From assembly GCF_014874095.1 (NCBI RefSeq), contig NZ_JADBEB010000001.1, forward strand, positions 1,798,001-1,862,000: a stretch of DNA of 64,000 nucleotides, written 5' to 3'. Under the pieces are notes generated by a model. The model was not told the origin of the DNA. It searched no databases and saw nothing but the letters and a program-made list of their open reading frames with translations. The stretch is from Plantactinospora soyae (GTDB lineage: Bacteria; Actinomycetota; Actinomycetes; Mycobacteriales; Micromonosporaceae). Position 1 is the stretch's first letter. Every line of letters starts with the position of its first letter. The position numbers and the translations under genes are program-made. Shown one piece after another: positions 7,907-16,548 of the stretch.

Positions 7907-8584
7907 TCAGACGAAGAGGGCGAAGTAGATCGCCACGTGATGGCAGATTGCCGCGACGAGGGTGCAGGCATGGAACAGTTCGTGGTGGCCGAACACCGTG
8001 GGCCACGGGTTGGGCCGACGTAGCGCGTAGCAGACGGCGCCGATGCTGTAGGCCGCTCCTCCGGCGACCAGCAGCGCCAGCACGGGCGCCCCGCCCCGGT
8101 CCTGGATGTCCGGCAGCACCGCGACCGCGACCCAGCCCAGCGCGAGGTAGAGGGGCGCGGAGACCCACCGGGGAGCGTGTGGCCAGACCAGCTTCAGCGC
8201 CACCCCGGCGACCGCGCCGGACCACACGATCGCCAGGAGTACGGCCGCGCTCCGCGCCGAGAGCAGCAGCAGGCAGAACGGGGTGTACGTACCGGCGATG
8301 AACACGAAGATCATCGAGTGGTCGAGCCGGCGCATGGTGCGGTAGCCGCGCTCCGACCAGACCCGGCGGTGGTAGAGGGCACTGGTGCCGAAGAGGCCGC
8401 AGACGGTGACGCTGTAGACGATGCAACTGATCAGCGGTGTCCAGCCCGGCCGGGTCGCCGCGATCGAGCAGAGTACGACGCCGGCCGCCACGGCCACGAA
8501 GAAGGCGTACGTGTGCAGCCAGCCTCGCATCCGTGGTTTGCCCAGGTCGACGGGGCGGAGCCGGATCGGCGCAGGGGTACTCAC
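7907..8584 (-). CDS. Hemolysin III / TrhA family membrane protein (PAQR-like)
   Basis: A 225-residue protein with about seven hydrophobic segments. It carries the family landmarks: HTYAFFVAVAAG early, SALYHRRVW after the second or third helix, RRLDHSMIFVFIAGTYTPF in the middle, and a C-terminal FGHHELFHACTLVAAICHHVAIYF with the conserved His metal site. The family is related to eukaryotic PAQR receptors; roles proposed elsewhere include membrane-fluidity homeostasis and, historically, haemolysis. The GTG start at 8584 has TAACCT placed 6 nt upstream on the minus strand, so the mRNA is probably leaderless. Two TTAC-N6-GTAG sites overlap that promoter and match those before the fadE gene at 14931, linking this protein to fatty-acid metabolism. 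Confidence 0.9.
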   Translation of the reverse strand: MSTPAPIRLRPVDLGKPRMRGWLHTYAFFVAVAAGVVLCSIAATRPGWTPLISCIVYSVTVCGLFGTSALYHRRVWSERGYRTMRRLDHSMIFVFIAGTYTPFCLLLLSARSAAVLLAIVWSGAVAGVALKLVWPHAPRWVSAPLYLALGWVAVAVLPDIQDRGGAPVLALLVAGGAAYSIGAVCYALRRPNPWPTVFGHHELFHACTLVAAICHHVAIYFALFV

Positions 8585-8593
8585 CTGGACAGG

Positions 8594-8622
8594 TTACGAC
8601 ACCGTAGGTTACTCACGGGTAG
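8594..8622. promoter_or_regulatory. Tandem TTAC-N6-GTAG operator at the hemolysin III-like promoter
   Basis: Two sites, TTACGACACCGTAG (8594-8607) and TTACTCACGGGTAG (8609-8622), lie 10-40 nt before the GTG start and overlap the predicted -10 (TAACCT on the minus strand). The second is identical over 15 nt, except for one base, to 14981-14995 upstream of fadE. The dyad form suits a TetR-family repressor (inference). Confidence 0.6.
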
Positions 8623-8646
8623 TGCACTGCGTCACGTCACACCGGT

Positions 8647-9348
8647 TCAGCCCTCCGCCGACAGCCCCTCGCCGCGTCGGCGCAGCATCGCCAGCCCGGG
8701 GATGCCGGCGATGGCGAGCTTCAGGTCCCGGGTCACGTTGAGCAGATCGTGGATGTCCGGCCCGACCCGGTCCAGGGTGGCCAGGATCGGCAGTACGTCC
8801 GCGGTGAGGTGCCCGGTCAGCCGGGGCAGTTCGTCGATCAGCCGGATCGCCGCGTCGACCTCCTCCGGGGTGAGCTGCTCGACGAACCGGTTCACCATCG
8901 GCGCGCCCTTGCGCAGGGTGCCGGCGTACGCGGCGAGCAGCTCGTCGACGGTGGCCATGGTCCCCTCGGCCCGGGCCATGGTGGCAGCCGCCCGGTCAGC
9001 GACCAGTTTCGCGTCGGCGACCACCAGGCCGGCCGACGCCGTGATCCGGGCCGCCTCGTCGATCGGGGCGACCGCTTGGGCGGTGACCGACCGCACCTGC
9101 TCGATCGTCTTCTCCGCCGCGTCGACGAGCTGACCGGTTCGGTCCATAGTGGACTCGACTCGTTCGAGGACCGATTCCACCCGGTCCAGCACGGCGCCGA
9201 TCCGGCGTACCAACGCCTCGGTGCCGTCCAGCACCTCGAAGGCGCGGGCCGGCAGGCCGGCAAGTGTGGTCGCGGCGCCGGAGGCCTGGTCGACGGCGTT
9301 CCTGGTGAGGTGGAGCAGGGCCGAGGGGTGCGGGAGGGGGAGTGGCAT
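8647..9348 (-). CDS. Coiled-coil protein of unknown function (233 aa)
   Basis: No recognised enzymatic motif. Residues about 30-150 form a long amphipathic helix with many heptad-like Leu/Val/Ile and acidic/basic pairs (ALVRRIGAVLDRVESVLERV and similar), so a coiled coil is likely. The C-terminal part (LTPEEVDAAIRLIDELPRLTGHL, VLPILATLDRVGPDIHDLLNVTRDLK) is helical and ends with a short basic tail. No signal peptide or membrane helix is visible. I recall similar proteins widely in actinobacteria as conserved hypotheticals. Confidence 0.7.
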   Translation of the reverse strand: MPLPLPHPSALLHLTRNAVDQASGAATTLAGLPARAFEVLDGTEALVRRIGAVLDRVESVLERVESTMDRTGQLVDAAEKTIEQVRSVTAQAVAPIDEAARITASAGLVVADAKLVADRAAATMARAEGTMATVDELLAAYAGTLRKGAPMVNRFVEQLTPEEVDAAIRLIDELPRLTGHLTADVLPILATLDRVGPDIHDLLNVTRDLKLAIAGIPGLAMLRRRGEGLSAEG

Positions 9349-9404
9349 GCCCGCAATTGTGCGTCGCGCGGCCCAGGACTGCCGGCGAGCCGACCTGGCG
9401 GCCC

Positions 9405-11237
9405 CTAGCTGTCCAGCCCCCGCAGGATGAGCGGCAGCCGATGCACCCCGTCGGACGTGATCCGTACCGGCACTCCCCAGTCCTGCCGGCTGAGGTGGCA
9501 GGCGGCGTGCTCGGCCTCGGCATCACAGGTCGCGGCCTGGGCGACCACCTGCAACACCCCGCCGGACACCTGGTCGTTGAGGACCAGGCGGCGGGACAGT
9601 TCCGTACCGACGCCGGCGCCGTCGAGCAGCAACTCGGGTGGGGACGCGGAGATCTCCAACCGGGTGGAGGGGCCGAACGACTCGTCCAACTTCTGCCCCG
9701 GCGGCGGCTCGAAGATCACGTCCAGGGTCAGCTCGCCGGCGGCGAGATCCGTCGGTGGCCGCTCCGTACGGTGCCGGGTGCCGTCGATCGTGCTGGCCCC
9801 GGCCGCCGAGAGGGCACCCGGTGCCAGCCGGGAGAGCCGGTGTGCGGCGGACTCGACCACCAGCACCTCGCCCTCGGCGGTGACCACCACGTCGCTCGGC
9901 TCGGCCAGTCCGCCGGCGACCGTCGAGACGGTCCCCGATGCCGGGTCGAACCGCCGCACCGCCCCGTTGTACGTGTCGGCGATCAGCACCGACCCGTCCG
10001 GCAGCGCGCCGACGCCCAGCGGGTGCTGCAACAGCGCCTGGTCGGCCGGGCCGTCCACGTGGCCGAAGTCGAACAGCCCCTGCCCGACGGCGGTGTGCAG
10101 CGCCCCGTCCTCGACGTACCGCAGCGCGCTGGTCTCGCTGTCGGCGACCCAGAGCCGGCGACCGTCGCCGGAGACCGAGAGCCCGGACGGCTGGGCCATC
10201 CAGACGTCCGGCAGCGGACCGTCCCGCAGCGCCTCGACGGTGGTGCCGGCGTAGATTCCGGCGGTCCGCTTGATCGGGTCGAACCACCACAACTGGTGGA
10301 TCCCGGCCATCGCGATGACGATCCTGTCCTCGTACCAGGCCAGGTCCCATGGCGAGGAGAGGTCGATGGAGCGGGCGTCGTGGGCGTGGTCGTCCACCGT
10401 CGAGCGCCACTGCCGACCCGTACCCGCGACGGTGGTCACCTCACCGGTCTCCAGCCGTACGCCCCGGAGCAGGTGGTTGACGGTGTCCGCCACGACGATG
10501 TCGTACCCGGCGACCTCGGCCGCGTGCCGGGGCAGCCGGCACACGCCCTGCGGCTCGGCGAACCGGGCGCTGTCGGCGGGGCCGTCGGCCCGGCCCCGGA
10601 TCCCGGCGCCGATCCGCCGCAGCACCGTCTCGCCGTCCGAGTCGAGTTCGACCAGGGAGTGTCGGGCCGAGTCCGACACCAGCAGGCGACCGTCGTCCAG
10701 CGCGATCGCCTTGCCGGGGAAGCGCAGCGGGGTCTCCGGCTCGGCCGGCGGGACGTACGGGCCGTCGCCCCGGTGCAGGGTGCCCTTGGCCTCGTGGCTG
10801 GCGATCAGCTCGTCGAGCAGCCGGGACAGCCCTTCGGCGTGCCCCTCGCCCGCCATCGACGCGACGACGTAGCCCTCCGGGTCGATCACGTTCAGCGTCG
10901 GCCACGCCTTGGCCGCGTACTGCTGCCAGGTGGCCATCTCCACGTCGTCCAGCACCGGGTGGGTGACCCCGTACCGCTCGACGGCGGCGGCGAGCGCGTC
11001 CGGGTCCCGCTCGTGCTCGAACTTCGGTGAGTGGACCCCGATCACGACCAGCGCGTCGCCGTACTTCTCCTCCAGCGGGCGCAGTTCGTCCAGCACGTGC
11101 AGGCAGTTGATACAGCAAAAAGTCCAAAAGTCCAGCAAAATGACTTTTCCGCGCAAATCAGCGAGGCTGAGGTCCCGCCCGCCGGTGTTGAGCCAGCCCC
11201 GGCCCCGGAACTCTGGTGCGCGTACCCGTGCGGTCAT
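9405..11237 (-). CDS. Thioredoxin-like domain fused to NHL-repeat beta-propeller
   Basis: A 610-residue cytoplasmic-looking protein without signal peptide. Residues about 10-160 form a thioredoxin fold with the active site WTFCCINCLHV (Cys42-x-x-Cys45) and the TlpA/AhpC-like helix LRPLEEKYGDALVVIGVHSPKFEHE. Residues about 180-500 are NHL-type propeller blades (LPGKAIALDDGRLLVSDSARHSLVELD and repeats of DGSVLIADTYNGAVRRFD type). The C-terminal 100 residues form a beta-rich domain with a conserved GTELSRRLVLNDQV. The layout matches NHLRC2-like proteins; the function is a presumed redox protein with unknown partner. ATG 11237 is the first start that gives the conserved TARVRAPEFRGRGWLNTGG. Confidence 0.88.
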   Translation of the reverse strand: MTARVRAPEFRGRGWLNTGGRDLSLADLRGKVILLDFWTFCCINCLHVLDELRPLEEKYGDALVVIGVHSPKFEHERDPDALAAAVERYGVTHPVLDDVEMATWQQYAAKAWPTLNVIDPEGYVVASMAGEGHAEGLSRLLDELIASHEAKGTLHRGDGPYVPPAEPETPLRFPGKAIALDDGRLLVSDSARHSLVELDSDGETVLRRIGAGIRGRADGPADSARFAEPQGVCRLPRHAAEVAGYDIVVADTVNHLLRGVRLETGEVTTVAGTGRQWRSTVDDHAHDARSIDLSSPWDLAWYEDRIVIAMAGIHQLWWFDPIKRTAGIYAGTTVEALRDGPLPDVWMAQPSGLSVSGDGRRLWVADSETSALRYVEDGALHTAVGQGLFDFGHVDGPADQALLQHPLGVGALPDGSVLIADTYNGAVRRFDPASGTVSTVAGGLAEPSDVVVTAEGEVLVVESAAHRLSRLAPGALSAAGASTIDGTRHRTERPPTDLAAGELTLDVIFEPPPGQKLDESFGPSTRLEISASPPELLLDGAGVGTELSRRLVLNDQVSGGVLQVVAQAATCDAEAEHAACHLSRQDWGVPVRITSDGVHRLPLILRGLDS

Positions 11238-11400
11238 GGGCCCATATTGCAGGACCCGGAGGCGGTCCGCCCCGCGACCCCGGCCAGAGGTCGCCCCGGA
11301 CACCCCGGCGCCGTTCCGACGCCTCGGCCTCGCCCGGGACGCTGCGGTCGACCCGGGCGGACCTGCCGCGCCGGGCCGCCTCTGGCCGGATGACTCCCGC

Positions 11401-11670
11401 TCAGAGCGGACGGCCGGGGCGACGTACCTCGCGGTACTCCTCGACGACCTGCTCCTCCCGACTCGGCACGACCCTCGGGTCGGCCACCGGGGTGACAACC
11501 GTACGGCGACGGCCACGCCAGAGGTAGGCGGTCATGATCAGGCCGACCACGCCGGCGAGCATCAGCACCCAGCCAACGACGCTGAGGTTGAGCCAGCCCA
11601 TCTCGACGTCCACCGCGAACGCGAGGATCGCGCCCAGTGCAATGAGGAAGATGCTTCCACCGATGCCCAC
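11401..11670 (-). CDS. DUF6458 small membrane protein
   Basis: An 89-residue protein with two membrane helices (IGGSIFLIALGAILAFAV and VVGWVLMLAGVVGLIMTAYLW) separated by DVEMGWLNLS, then a basic/acidic tail. This is the DUF6458 pattern seen in actinobacteria; the function is unknown. A second member of the same length lies at 12603-12872, on the other side of the SixA-like gene. The AGGAGG-like sequence TAGGAGGACGAC precedes ATG 11670. Confidence 0.85.
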   Translation of the reverse strand: MGIGGSIFLIALGAILAFAVDVEMGWLNLSVVGWVLMLAGVVGLIMTAYLWRGRRRTVVTPVADPRVVPSREEQVVEEYREVRRPGRPL

Positions 11671-11884
11671 TTTGTCGTCCTCCTAGGCTCTCGACCCGGC
11701 TTGCGCCAGTGCCGCCCACCAGTGAGGTCGCGGCACACATCGACATACCCAGGCGTTTCAAATCCGAATCAGGCAAGCTGGTTGGCGACGTCGCGATCGG
11801 CCGGGTCCGGGGGTCGGCGGTCAGCGGCAACACCGGCGCCCAGCACGGAAGACGCCCCGAGCGACGCGGAGGAGTGGGATCGAC

Positions 11885-12535
11885 GTGACGGATACCAGTG
11901 GGACCGGCCCGATCGGGGCCGGTGGACGGCCGATGGCACCGAGGCGGGTACTCGTGCTGCTCCGGCACGCCAAGGCCGAGCGACCGACCGGCGGACCGGA
12001 CGCCGAGCGACCGTTGACCGCCCGGGGGCACGCGGACGCCGCCGCCGCCGGCGCCTGGCTGGATCACGGCGGCTACCTGCCGACCGTCGTCTTCTGCTCC
12101 CCGGCCAAACGCACCCGACAGACCTGGCACGACGCCGCCCTCGGGATGGCCGCGCCGCCGACCCGGCCGGCCCGCGCCGCCAGTCCGGCGTCGGATGGAC
12201 CCACCGGCACGGTACGCAGCTCCGTGGCGACGCCGCCGGCCGCCACGGGTACCCGGGCCGGCGTACCGGCCGTCCGCTACGACCAGCGGATCTACCACGG
12301 GTACGCGACGGACCTGCTCGACCTCGTCCGCTCCACCGATCCGGACGCCACGACGCTGCTGCTGATCGGGCACAACCCGACCATCTCGGAGCTGTCCACT
12401 CTGCTCGATCCGGTGCACGCCGACCCGGACGGGCTGCGTACCAGCGGAATCGTCGTACACGGGATCGACGGCGAGTGGGCGGGCGTACGCGAGCAGGCCG
12501 GCCCGATCGTGAAGTGGCACACCGCCCGCGGCTGA
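11885..12535 (+). CDS. sixA: SixA-type phosphohistidine phosphatase (histidine phosphatase superfamily)
   Basis: A 216-residue protein of the histidine phosphatase superfamily. The catalytic LVLLRHAKAE motif (His about residue 28) and the second histidine in LLLIGHNPTISELS are present, as in SixA, which removes phosphate from histidine phosphotransfer domains. A Pro/Ala/Thr-rich insertion of about 40 residues (about 95-125) lies between VFCSPAKRTRQTW and the YDQRIYHG segment and is not typical of SixA; it is probably a disordered loop. GTG 11885 follows GGAGGAG; ATG 11933 (MAPRRVLVLLRHAK) would remove a short Gly-rich leader and is an alternative. No histidine phosphotransferase lies nearby, so the substrate is unknown. 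Confidence 0.85.
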   Translation: MTDTSGTGPIGAGGRPMAPRRVLVLLRHAKAERPTGGPDAERPLTARGHADAAAAGAWLDHGGYLPTVVFCSPAKRTRQTWHDAALGMAAPPTRPARAASPASDGPTGTVRSSVATPPAATGTRAGVPAVRYDQRIYHGYATDLLDLVRSTDPDATTLLLIGHNPTISELSTLLDPVHADPDGLRTSGIVVHGIDGEWAGVREQAGPIVKWHTARG

Positions 12536-12556
12536 CCGCCCCGTCACCGCGGTCAG

Positions 12557-12591
12557 CCCGGCCTGATCCGGTCGGGCCGGATCAGGCCGGG
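12557..12591. terminator. Perfect 14-bp bidirectional terminator
   Basis: CCCGGCCTGATCCG (12557-12570), a 7-nt loop, then CGGATCAGGCCGGG (12578-12591), without mismatch. It sits between the convergent sixA-like gene (ends 12535) and the DUF6458 gene (ends 12603). Confidence 0.88.
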
Positions 12592-12602
12592 AAGTCCCTG
12601 GA

Positions 12603-12872
12603 TCAGCTCGGTGGGGCGCTCGGTGGCGGTGGATCCGGTGGCGGCGGCATCATCGCCGTCGGATGCGACAGTCGGTTCTCCTCGACGATCAGCGTCCGGG
12701 CGCGCTTCTTGCGGTCCTGCCAGTACCAGAGGGTGGTTGCCACCACTCCGAGCCCGGCCAGGATGAAGACCCAGCCGACCGCGCGCAGGTCGAGCCACCA
12801 GATGTTCGCTCTGATCGCGAACGTCAGGATGGCTCCCAACGTAATGAGGAAAATTCCCGTACCAAGGCCCAT
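12603..12872 (-). CDS. DUF6458 small membrane protein, second copy
   Basis: An 89-residue paralogue of the protein at 11401-11670. It has the same two-helix pattern (LGTGIFLITLGAILTFAI and AVGWVFILAGLGVVATTLWYW) and the same spacing (RANIWWLDLR). A basic KKRAR patch follows, then a Pro-rich tail ending PPPPDPPPPSAPPS. The function is unknown. The pair flanks a phosphohistidine phosphatase gene, which may be chance. Confidence 0.84.
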   Translation of the reverse strand: MGLGTGIFLITLGAILTFAIRANIWWLDLRAVGWVFILAGLGVVATTLWYWQDRKKRARTLIVEENRLSHPTAMMPPPPDPPPPSAPPS

Positions 12873-12960
12873 GTCCGCTGCACTCCCCCGTGCGATGGGT
12901 CGTGGGCTTTCATGACAAATCAGGTCAAACTGCTCCTAGCACCGCCTCAACAATAACGCG

Positions 12961-12991
12961 GCGGCCGGCGAGCAACAGCTTCGCCGGCCGC
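12961..12991 (-). terminator. Hairpin terminator after the fadE gene
   Basis: GCGGCCGGCGA (12961-12971) pairs with TCGCCGGCCGC (12981-12991) around a 9-nt loop. It lies 48 nt beyond the stop of the minus-strand acyl-CoA dehydrogenase gene. Confidence 0.75.
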
Positions 12992-13038
12992 CTGTCGAGC
13001 GGGGATCGCCGCCAGTGGCGCGCGGGATCGCCGAAAGG

Positions 13039-14931
13039 TCAGAAGACGTCCTCGGCCAGCTCCATCAACTCGAGGTCGGCGTTCTCGACGATCCTGCGGT
13101 CGGCGCCGATCCGGGGCAGAACCTCGCGGGCGAAGAACCGGGCGGCGGCCAGTTTTCCGGTGTAGAACGCCTTGTCCGCGTCGGACACCTCGGCACTCAA
13201 CGCCCGCAGCGCCACCTCGGCCTGCCGCTGCAACAGCCAGCCGACGACCAGGTCGCCGACCGCCAACAGGAAGCGGCGACTGGTCAGCCCGATCTTGTAC
13301 ATCACGCGCGGATCGTCACCCTGGGCCTCCATGAGCCACCCGGTCATGGTGCCGAGCATGCTCTGCACCTCGCCGAGCGCCCGGCCCAGGGCCAGCCGCT
13401 CCTCCTTGAGCTGGCCGTCGACCGGCTCGGCGGACACCGTGGGCACCGGGTGGGAACCGCCCCCGGACTCGACGAACCCCTGGATCTCGGCGGCCACGGC
13501 CATCAGGCTCGTACCCCGGTCCCGGACGATCTTCCGGAAGAACAGGTCGAGGCTCTGGATCGCCGTCGTTCCCTCGTACAGGGTGTCGATCTTCGCGTCC
13601 CGGACGTACTGCTCCAACGGGTAGTCCTGGAGGAAACCGGAGCCGCCGAACGTCTGCAACGACTCGTGCCCGAGCAGCTCGTACGCCCGCTCCGAGCCGA
13701 CTCCCTTGACCAGGGGCAGCAACAGGTCGTTCACACCCTTGGCGAGCCTGACGGTCGACTCGTCACCGGCCGCCTCGGCCAGGTTGATCCGGTCCTGCCA
13801 GGTCGCGGTGTAGCAGACCAGCGCGCGCAGGCCCTCGGCGTACGCCTTCTGCAGCATCAGCGATCGGCGTACGTCCGGATGGTGGGTGATGGGCACCCGG
13901 GGGGCGTTCTTGTCGGTGGACCGGAGCAGGTCTGCACCCTGCACCCGGTTCTTCGCGTACTCCAGTGCGTTCAGGTAGCCGGTGGAGAGCGTCGCGATGG
14001 CCTTCGTGCCGACCATCATCCGGGCGTACTCGATGATCAGGAACATCTGCCGGATGCCGTCGTGTACGTCGCCCAGCAGCCAGCCCTTGGCCGGAACGCC
14101 GTGCTCGCCGAAGGTCATCTCGCAGGTGTTCGAGACCTTGAGGCCCATCTTGTGTTCGAGGTTCGTCGCGTAGGCGCCGTTGCGCTCGCCCAGCTCGCCG
14201 GTCTCGGAGTCGAAGTGGAACTTGGGGACCACGAACAGCGACAGACCCTTGGTACCCGGGCCGCCGGCACCCTCCACCCCGACCGGTCGGGCCAGGACAT
14301 AGTGGATGATGTTCTCGGTCAGGTCGTGCTCACCGCTGGTGATGAACCGCTTGACGCCCTCGATGTGCCAGGAGCCGTCCGGCTGGGGAATCGCCCGGGT
14401 CCGCCCCGCGCCCACGTCCGAGCCGGCATCGGGTTCGGTGAGCACCATCGTGGAGGCCCACTGCTTCTCGACGAAGAGTTCGGCCCACTTCTTCTGCTGT
14501 TCCGTTCCCTCGCGGTAGAGGGTGTGCGCGAACGACGGGCCGCCGGCGTACATCCACAGCGGCGCGTTGGCGCCGAGGATCAGCTCGGCGGCCGACCACC
14601 ACAGGGCGCGCGGGGCGAAGGTCCCGTCCAGCTCGGCCGGCAGGTCCATCCGCCAGAATTCCGAGGCCATCAGGGTCCGGTAGGACTTCTTGAACGCCTC
14701 CGGCAGCGCTGCGGTGTGGGCGGCCGGGTCGAACACCGGTGGATTGCGGTCGCTCTCGGCGTAGCTGGCCGCGAGGTCCTCGCGGGCCAGTCGGTCGACC
14801 TCGGCCAGGACGCTCCGAGCGGTGCCGGCGTCCAGTTCGGAGTACGGACCGATGCCGAACGTCTGGTCCGCGCCGAAGACCTCGAAGAGGTTGAACTCGA
14901 GGTCGCGCCGATTGCTCCTGTAGTGGGTCAT
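13039..14931 (-). CDS. fadE: Acyl-CoA dehydrogenase, FadE5-like
   Basis: A 630-residue FAD-dependent acyl-CoA dehydrogenase that introduces the alpha-beta double bond in fatty-acid beta-oxidation. The family signature is clear: the FAD/substrate segment [13 protein letters not shown] (about residues 175-187), the [21 protein letters not shown] helix and the catalytic glutamate in [12 protein letters not shown]. The extra C-terminal domain and the [18 protein letters not shown] start match the long mycobacterial FadE5 type (about 610 residues), which handles broad chain lengths. A GGGAGCGGGGGG tract lies just before ATG 14931. Tandem operators at 14956-14994 suggest control by a TetR-family regulator, and the gene stands alone with its own terminator. 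Confidence 0.92.
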   Translation of the reverse strand: MTHYRSNRRDLEFNLFEVFGADQTFGIGPYSELDAGTARSVLAEVDRLAREDLAASYAESDRNPPVFDPAAHTAALPEAFKKSYRTLMASEFWRMDLPAELDGTFAPRALWWSAAELILGANAPLWMYAGGPSFAHTLYREGTEQQKKWAELFVEKQWASTMVLTEPDAGSDVGAGRTRAIPQPDGSWHIEGVKRFITSGEHDLTENIIHYVLARPVGVEGAGGPGTKGLSLFVVPKFHFDSETGELGERNGAYATNLEHKMGLKVSNTCEMTFGEHGVPAKGWLLGDVHDGIRQMFLIIEYARMMVGTKAIATLSTGYLNALEYAKNRVQGADLLRSTDKNAPRVPITHHPDVRRSLMLQKAYAEGLRALVCYTATWQDRINLAEAAGDESTVRLAKGVNDLLLPLVKGVGSERAYELLGHESLQTFGGSGFLQDYPLEQYVRDAKIDTLYEGTTAIQSLDLFFRKIVRDRGTSLMAVAAEIQGFVESGGGSHPVPTVSAEPVDGQLKEERLALGRALGEVQSMLGTMTGWLMEAQGDDPRVMYKIGLTSRRFLLAVGDLVVGWLLQRQAEVALRALSAEVSDADKAFYTGKLAAARFFAREVLPRIGADRRIVENADLELMELAEDVF

Positions 14932-14955
14932 TTGCCCCCCGCTCCCGAGTACAGG

Positions 14956-14994
14956 TTACCCAGCAGTAACACGGGCTATATTACTCGCGGGTAG
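14956..14994. promoter_or_regulatory. Tandem TTAC-N6-GTAR operators at the fadE promoter
   Basis: TTACCCAGCAGTAA (14956-14969, with flanking G and C a perfect GTTAC-N6-GTAAC dyad) and TTACTCGCGGGTAG (14981-14994) lie upstream of fadE. The second matches 8609-8623 at 14 of 15 positions. On the minus strand the first site contains TAACCT, the presumed -10, again as at the hemolysin III-like promoter. Confidence 0.65.
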
Positions 14995-15128
14995 TACCTC
15001 CGGAGTCGGCCGACCCGGTGACGAACGCCACAGTGCCGGGAACCCGATCCCCCGTAGCGCCCCGGTTCACCCGGTTCGCTGGCCCTCGGTGACGGCGCCC
15101 GGATCCCCCGGCCGCTGACGGGTACGGC

Positions 15129-16325
15129 TCAGCCGTCGGCCGCGCCGACCTCCCAGCTCGGTACGGCGGTGGTGGTTGCCGAGCGCGGTCCCGGGTACTC
15201 CATCAGCACCAGGGCGATGTCGTCGTCGAGCCGGCCCCGTACCCACTCGACCAACGCCGACTCCAGCGAAGCCAGCCCGTCGGCGACGGTGCCGTGCCCC
15301 AGCAGTCGCCAGGCCCGATCCGCGGTGGGGAAGAACTCGCCGTCCCGACGCGCCTCGCCGAGACCGTCGGTGAACAGCAGCAGCCGGTCACCGGGCTCGA
15401 GTCGCTCGACCCGGGGCCGGACCACCGGCATGAAGCCCAGCGGCGGCGCGGGGGCCGGCGGCTCCATCGGAATCACCTGCCCGCCCCGGAGCAGCAACGG
15501 CGCCGGATGACCGCAGTTCACGATCGTCAGCGTGCCGCCCCGCTCCTCGACCAGGGCCGCGGTCACGAAGTCCTCGTCGCCGACGTTGCGCGCCACCGCC
15601 CGGTCCAGATCGGCCACGATGGCCCGCAGGTCGGCCCGCTCGTAGGCGACGTGCCGGTACGAGCCGAGCACGATGCTGGCCAGCCGGACCGCGTCCAGCC
15701 CCTTGCCCCGGACGTCGCCGATGATGATCCGCACCCCGTACGGCGTGTCGATCGCCTCGTAGAGGTCGCCGCCAATGTCCGCCGCCGCAGTGGACGAAAT
15801 GTAGTGGCCCGCCACCGCCAGGCTGCCGACCTGTGGACCGACCGGACGCAGTACGGCTTGTTGGGCCACTGATGCGAGTTTGGACAATTCGGCGATCCGC
15901 TCGGCCTGCCGTTGCCGGATCACCGCGAACAGCGCGGCGATCGCCGTCGCCAGAACGACGCCGACGACGTTGACCGAGGCGGCCAGCGGAACCACCTGCC
16001 CGCCCCAGGCCAGGGACACCGCCAGCACGGTGGCGATCGCCCCGACGGCGAGCACCACCCGCCAGGACGCGAACGCCGCGGCCAGGAACGGAGCCGCCGC
16101 GACCAGGCCGACATAGTTGACCTTCGAGTCGTCCGCGAACTCCACCACGGAGACGAGCGCGAGCAGCACAATGGCCGCGCCGAGACCGGCGCGGGAGCCA
16201 GGGCTCATCGGGCGATCGCCCGACGGCATCAATCGCATGGGTACGCCGAACAGCATGCCTGATCGACGAGCGCGATTGAACGAAGTTGACTCCTCGTCCG
16301 ATCGGGTTCTGGCCACCTGGCGCAT
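15129..16325 (-). CDS. Membrane-bound PP2C-type phosphatase (SpoIIE/RsbU domain)
   Basis: A protein of up to 398 residues with an N-terminal membrane region of about five helices (residues about 47-160: GLGAAIVLLALVSVVEF, AAPFLAAAFASW and others). A PPM/SpoIIE serine phosphatase domain follows. Metal-binding motifs are visible: ADIGGDLYEAI, GDVRGKGLDAV, LLLFTDGLGEAR and RLDDDIALVLMEYP. Such proteins dephosphorylate anti-anti-sigma factors in partner-switching cascades. No sigma or antagonist gene is adjacent; the nearest RsbW-like ATPase is at 35485. Internal ATGs at 16256 and further in are possible starts, because no strong ribosome-binding site marks 16325. Confidence 0.88.
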   Translation of the reverse strand: MRQVARTRSDEESTSFNRARRSGMLFGVPMRLMPSGDRPMSPGSRAGLGAAIVLLALVSVVEFADDSKVNYVGLVAAAPFLAAAFASWRVVLAVGAIATVLAVSLAWGGQVVPLAASVNVVGVVLATAIAALFAVIRQRQAERIAELSKLASVAQQAVLRPVGPQVGSLAVAGHYISSTAAADIGGDLYEAIDTPYGVRIIIGDVRGKGLDAVRLASIVLGSYRHVAYERADLRAIVADLDRAVARNVGDEDFVTAALVEERGGTLTIVNCGHPAPLLLRGGQVIPMEPPAPAPPLGFMPVVRPRVERLEPGDRLLLFTDGLGEARRDGEFFPTADRAWRLLGHGTVADGLASLESALVEWVRGRLDDDIALVLMEYPGPRSATTTAVPSWEVGAADG

Positions 16326-16493
16326 CCAACCGCCCCGGTTCCACCGGGGGCAATCGCCGAGTCAGCCAACCGTTGCAAGTCGAATGAACATTCCCTGATC
16401 ATTTCGTCGGCCCGTCGAACACGAACCGGCGTCGCTCCGGCACGCCACAGCCGGCCCGCCCACAGCCGCTGCGGCGGGGTCGCCGCGACCGGG

Positions 16494-16525
16494 TCGCCAC
16501 AGCCGGATCGCCACAGCCGGATCGC
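16494..16525. repeat. Short tandem repeat GTCGCCACAGCCGGA (about two units)
   Basis: The unit CGCCACAGCCGGAT occurs twice in tandem at 16496-16523, and a related GCCACAGCCGG occurs at about 16444. It lies in the 223-bp gap after the RlpA-like gene, where I see no gene. Meaning unknown. Confidence 0.45.
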
Positions 16526-16548
16526 CCCGGCACGCCACGCGGCCCCGA

